Of a DNA stretch of 64,000 nucleotides, positions 63,247-64,000 are shown one piece after another. A program made the position numbers and the translations under genes. Each line of letters starts with the position of its first letter. Position 1 is the first letter of the stretch. This DNA is from Pseudomonas antarctica (GTDB lineage: Bacteria > Pseudomonadota > Gammaproteobacteria > Pseudomonadales > Pseudomonadaceae), in assembly GCF_001647715.1 (NCBI RefSeq), contig NZ_CP015600.1, positions 5,580,001-5,644,000 on the forward strand, written 5' to 3'. Below the pieces are notes generated by a model. It was not told where the DNA came from. It saw only the letters and a list, made by a program, of their open reading frames with translations, and searched no databases.

Positions 63247-64000
63247 CTATCGATAAAACAACCGATACCCCACCTGCCCCACCGCCTCATTGATCAACTG
63301 CCCGCTGCGCCACACCGACACAAACTCAGGCATCCAGCCGCCCAACGGTCGGGCATTGTCCACGCCCAAAAAGCCCACCGGCCCCGGCACCACAGTGAAA
63401 CCGGCTTTCTCAAAGCTCCAGACTGCGCGCGGCATATGCCAGGCTTGGGTCACCACCACCACACGCTTGATGCCTTGCGGCAATAGAATCCCGGCGCTCA
63501 TCTGCGCGTTTTCCCAGGTGGTACGGCTGCGCTCTTCCTTCCAGCGTACCGTAACGCCGAAATCATCCTGCATCGACACCGCCATAAGCTCGGCCTCACT
63601 CGGCGGCGTGCCGTAGTGCAAGCCGCCGCTGGTCAGCACCGGCAAGCCGGACGCCTTGGCCAGCCGCGCGGCATAACGCTGGCGTTCAAGCCCGATCCCG
63701 GTGGGTTGGTCGGTGCCCCATGCGGGGTCACCCCGTTCACGCCCGGAGCCCAGCACCACAATCGCATCGGCGCGCTGGGCCAGCGTTGCCCACTCTTCAC
63801 GGGCCAGGGGCGGTTCGGTCTCCAGGGCATGTGCGCCCCATTGCACCGCCACCGGCAAGCTGATCAGCCACATCCCGCCCAACCCCACCGCAAAGCAGAA
63901 GCCCGCCAGGCGCGGGCGGCTTTTACGAAACCACCAGGCAAACGCCAGCAACAGCAAAAAAATACCGGGCGGCAAGAGCAATTGTTTAATGAAATAACGA
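63247..64000 (-). CDS. YdcF/ElyC-like DUF218 protein (5' end beyond window)
   Basis: At least 251 residues, N-terminus missing: the frame stays open to the last base of the window and reads RYFIKQLLLPPGIFLLLLAF, typical of the family start. Two membrane helices at the N-terminus are followed by the DUF218 domain: DAIVVLGSGRERG, GLPVLTSGGLHYGTPPSEAE, and KRVVVVTQAWHMPRAVWSFE. This family is linked to envelope integrity (ElyC, SanA in E. coli). A shorter start at 63981 (TTG) is possible but unlikely. Confidence 0.85.
   Translation of the reverse strand, partial: RYFIKQLLLPPGIFLLLLAFAWWFRKSRPRLAGFCFAVGLGGMWLISLPVAVQWGAHALETEPPLAREEWATLAQRADAIVVLGSGRERGDPAWGTDQPTGIGLERQRYAARLAKASGLPVLTSGGLHYGTPPSEAELMAVSMQDDFGVTVRWKEERSRTTWENAQMSAGILLPQGIKRVVVVTQAWHMPRAVWSFEKAGFTVVPGPVGFLGVDNARPLGGWMPEFVSVWRSGQLINEAVGQVGYRLFYR

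Noticed and set aside
1..64000. tRNA, rRNA, IS, prophage, CRISPR
   Set aside because: I found no sequence that looks like any of these; REP doublets are the only repeats that stand out.

Overview
The window looks like chromosomal DNA of a Pseudomonas in the P. fluorescens group. It is GC-rich with dense short-gap operons. Many genes sit in orders I remember from P. aeruginosa: katB-mscL-fpr on the left, and amn, acyl-CoA dehydrogenase, ladS, thiD, thiE, hemL, Sel1 protein, DUF1820, miaB, phoH, ybeY, corC, lnt on the right. Intergenic gaps carry paired REP sequences (REPINs) of the three kinds typical of this group. I see no rRNA, tRNA, IS element, prophage or CRISPR. The genes at both ends are cut by the window edge (katB at the left, a YdcF-like gene at the right).

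Layout. 1-5.3 kb: periplasmic catalase, MscL, ferredoxin-NADP reductase, an orphan LuxR-type regulator in an AT-rich pocket, and rlmG. 5.3-8.1 kb: a cyanide-insensitive bd-type oxidase operon (cioA, cioB and a 55-residue DUF2474 subunit) with a perfect ANR/FNR box upstream. 8.2-13.4 kb: an MFS exporter and a paoABC-like molybdenum aldehyde dehydrogenase operon. 14-17.3 kb: a purine permease-trmA pair and a DUF4160/DUF2442 toxin-antitoxin-like pair. 17.5-23.2 kb: a quinate/shikimate catabolic cluster (aroQ, a QsuD-like dehydrogenase, a TetR regulator, the fused dehydroshikimate dehydratase QuiC and an MFS transporter); aroQ is preceded by a 15-bp palindrome that nearly matches the PcaR operator. 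23.2-34.4 kb: ordinary housekeeping and accessory genes (two DMT exporters, lipoprotein, zinc peptidase, hydrolase, thioesterase, HAD phosphatase, GNAT, HDAC-like deacetylase, flavoprotein, rhlE, Lrp regulator).

34.5-35.4 kb holds a lower-GC two-gene cassette of unknown function: a small hydrophobic protein and an acyl-carrier-like partner that overlaps it. 35.7-47.5 kb: a small Pseudomonas-specific protein, a DnaQ-like exonuclease, a NYN nuclease, DUF2076, YciC, an EEP-family protein, hrpB, a lipoprotein, a cation efflux pump, a repeat-rich secreted protein, a candidate small RNA, an Lrp regulator, DUF2788 and rluE. 47.5-63.2 kb is the conserved core block, including the Gac/Rsm-linked sensor LadS, thiamine and tetrapyrrole synthesis, and the miaB-phoH-ybeY-corC-lnt RNA-processing and envelope operon.

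The best leads for something undescribed are the low-GC cassette at 34.5-35.4 kb, the DUF4160/DUF2442 pair, the candidate sRNA near 45.7 kb and the orphan LuxR receptor. The best regulatory inference is PcaR control of the quinate cluster.
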